From contig CM032123.1 in assembly GCA_018894105.1 (NCBI GenBank), positions 26,761,744 to 26,825,743 on the forward strand: a DNA stretch of 64,000 nucleotides, in the 5' to 3' direction. Below are positions 61,726-64,000 of this stretch, in pieces. The stretch comes from Jacaranda mimosifolia (Eukaryota > Streptophyta > Magnoliopsida > Lamiales > Bignoniaceae). The notes beneath the pieces are model-generated. The model was not told where the DNA came from. It worked only from the letters and a program-made list of their open reading frames with translations, and did no database searches. The translations under genes were made by a program, and so were the position numbers. Each line of letters starts with the position of its first letter. Position 1 is the first letter of the stretch.

Positions 61726-62830
61726 TGTGCAAAACAAATAACACAAACAATCACGCAAGTGCATGTGTTGCAATAAGTAATAAAGCAATGAAAAGAGCGT
61801 CAATTCCGCGAGAAACTAAATTATTCGCTATAAATTACAAATTTATCACATACTTTTATTCAAACAAAAATCAATTATGTAGGAATTAATATTAAACTAA
61901 TGAAAATAAAATGAAAAAAAAAGCACTGATTAAATTTTCTACCAAGATATAAAAGCCTAGAATTATGATTTCATCAATTGAATGGGTTGATTACATAATT
62001 TTCTCCTATCAAATTAATAACAAGTTATTAGTTTTGAGTCTTATGCAATTACGAGTTCTTCCGAATTATCCACAATCAAATTCCTAATTTATTCAATTCA
62101 CTATATTCCTATGTGAATTAACTAAATTATGGATAGAGTTGTACCACTCAACTAACTACCTAGGGCAAGCAGGTACATTCCTATCATACTCAGAAATTAA
62201 ATAATTCATCAATTTGAATAATTAATCTTAAGCTCTTCTATTGTCAAATTCCTAGATTTTCTTTTCCAAGACTCCTCTAGGGTTTACACATGCACTTGAC
62301 TATTGATCAAATAATTAAATTAAAAAAAAACGTACAATAGAAGAAATAACTTAAAGGACTAATAATTTCATGGAAGAAAATCATGCATCAATTTATTTGA
62401 AAGAATCCATCATTATCCTAGAACGACGAATTAGTTCATGATTGAATTGTCAAACAAAGTATGAATAAAATGAAACATCGTCTCAAATTTAGAATTAAAA
62501 AGAAAAGCAAAAGGAGAAGAGGAAACTCTATTCCTAGGTGAATCTGATCTCCACTTTGTTCTCTCATGAATCCTGAATTCTCGCGAAATTTCTAATCTCC
62601 ACAATAGAGAATCCAAATTGATCCCCCCAACTAAGTGACTAAAAGACCTATTTATACTAATTAACAGAGTCTTATAATTAGAATAGGACTTGAATAAATA
62701 AAAGACTTTTCTGCCTTGTAATGCCTCAACCGGGAGGCACTTGCTCCCTTTTAGGATGCTACCCATTCTATATCAGAAGCTTTCCAAATAACAGAAAAGG
62801 TATTTATGAAAATCCTAAATAAAATTTAAT
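61726..62830. repeat. Non-coding retroelement-like repeat
   Basis: It begins near TTGGTGTGCAAAACAAATAA and continues with CGCAAGTGCATGTGTTGCAA, a style I recall from untranslated regions of plant Gypsy-type or related non-coding repeats. No domain, LTR pair or primer site was found; the single longer frame (62,431-62,766) has no recognisable domain. Confidence 0.3.
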
Positions 62831-64000
62831 TTTTACAAGCGACACTTAACAGAGGTTCAACTATGAACCGAAATGTCATAAATCACACTTAGCATCTCTA
62901 CCACCTTCATTACCTTATGTGTCGCTTGGGTTAGTCTATCCTCATCAGTCGCCTTATCTGGGATAAAGAATAGGAAAAATAGTACAAGAATCTGAATAAC
63001 TTCGTGAGGAAATGATCAAGTTACACAAATAATAATAACAATGAATATATAGTAGACGATTTCATGGGGTTAAACATAGATTGGAATAATAATATGTTAT
63101 GGTTTACCCATCATGAGCTGACTCCACGTCGTCCCATACCATTGAATAGGCATCTCAAGTCTTCATAATATTTCATTGAAAACCTTATGATTCGAAACTT
63201 AGGAGCTGAATTAAATTTAAACGATCAAGTGTATGGGAACATGTTAAGTTATAAGAAGCTTAGATTCAAAATCCAAGATTTCATATAGTTTATAGAATAG
63301 ACTGTACAAGGGATATTTTATGGATTCGATCGTAGAACGACCTTTCCCTTTATGACTCCTAGTATTCTATATAAATAACCCAACCGTGGAATGGAGTGCC
63401 CCTTTATATCGCCTAGACAATCAGCCAACTAGCCAAATTTGTACAGCATGAACTGGCAGGATTGATCCTATTTGATCAAGCTTCCAGCAACAACCAAGCT
63501 CCGACTCTCCTGAAGTCAAGATCGCAAATCGAGTCATGGTGGATAGACTAACCACTGACGACCCAATGCCATTCAGGTCATCTTGTCAACTAGTCCTGTG
63601 GGCCCAAAATTTTCCCCAAGGGTCTCAATAACCATATGCATAGGTACAAGAATCCCAACAGTCAACATAATTTCTTTTATACCACAATTGCCATATGAAC
63701 TAGAATAATTTCAACAAGCGAATCAGTTAATTAGTAACGGCTAGTTAGCAAGACTGCCTCGCAGCAGTATCACAAGATACAATGATTGGCTAAAGAATGG
63801 ATTATTCAAATCATAGTTTCAAAGTTTAATTACAGATTCAAAATCCAGTTCATGTGAGATTAATAGAAGATTCCAAATTCAAATGATGCTTTTCGAGATC
63901 ATTTCAAAAGAAACATGTTATTCAGAAATTGCATTTTTCAAATATTGTTCAAGGGCCACTTCTAAAACTCAGTGCAAGAATTCAAAGATAAATACATTAA
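62831..64000. other. Right-edge intergenic sequence
   Basis: Slightly less AT-rich, with no long frame, RNA gene or element boundary that I can support. It may belong to a repeat continuing beyond the window. Confidence 0.35.

Noticed and set aside
62431..62766. Minus-strand frame of 111 residues
   Set aside because: No recognisable domain, and it lies in a non-coding repeat-like block.

Overview
The window is plant nuclear DNA, almost certainly from a eudicot. It is AT-rich, its genes have many GT-AG introns, and it carries Copia, TRIM and endogenous pararetrovirus insertions. I cannot name the species from sequence alone. Only two genes look intact and functional, both in the first 11 kb and convergent (tail to tail): the 3' part of a La-related protein 6 (LARP6) gene on + (about 381-4297, running off the left edge) and a complete nine-exon inosine/uridine-preferring nucleoside hydrolase gene (URH1-like) on - (5394-10798). 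All nine hydrolase exons could be joined by eye into one 320-residue frame.

From about 10.9 kb onward the window is mostly repeats and decayed genes. 10.9-18.95 kb is bounded by imperfect inverted repeats and holds a truncated, stop- and frameshift-bearing endogenous pararetrovirus (Caulimoviridae) on -, set in AT-rich tandem repeats that occur on both sides of it. 19.3-21.1 kb is a non-coding repeat. 23.345-32.245 kb is a complete Copia-type LTR element on - with a perfect 5-bp target duplication (ATATG), a tRNA-Met primer site, and a pol region lacking protease and most of integrase. It sits between exons of what may be a small secreted-peptide gene on +. Next come a plastidic glucose-6-phosphate dehydrogenase pseudogene (33.39-34.91 kb), a long LTR-like block (to 39,285), a decayed host gene interrupted by a 586-bp TRIM element (40,257-40,842), and several Copia fragments (41.8-43.5, 45.1-45.45, 51.4-51.8 and 53.4-55.8 kb).

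The region 46-50 kb holds an unrecognised + strand exon set, an unrecognised - strand exon-like fragment, and the first coding exons of a VAC14 homologue without the rest. 56,767-59,784 is a 3-kb DNA transposon with roughly 110-bp terminal inverted repeats and a GRF-type zinc-finger ORF. The right end is AT-rich intergenic DNA with a small CACTA-like element and non-coding repeats.

I found no convincing new biological system. The most useful observations are the nested pararetrovirus/AT-repeat/inverted-repeat structure, the GRF transposon, the TRIM that splits a host gene, the intron-sitting Copia, and a cluster of 5'-exon gene fragments (G6PDH, VAC14).
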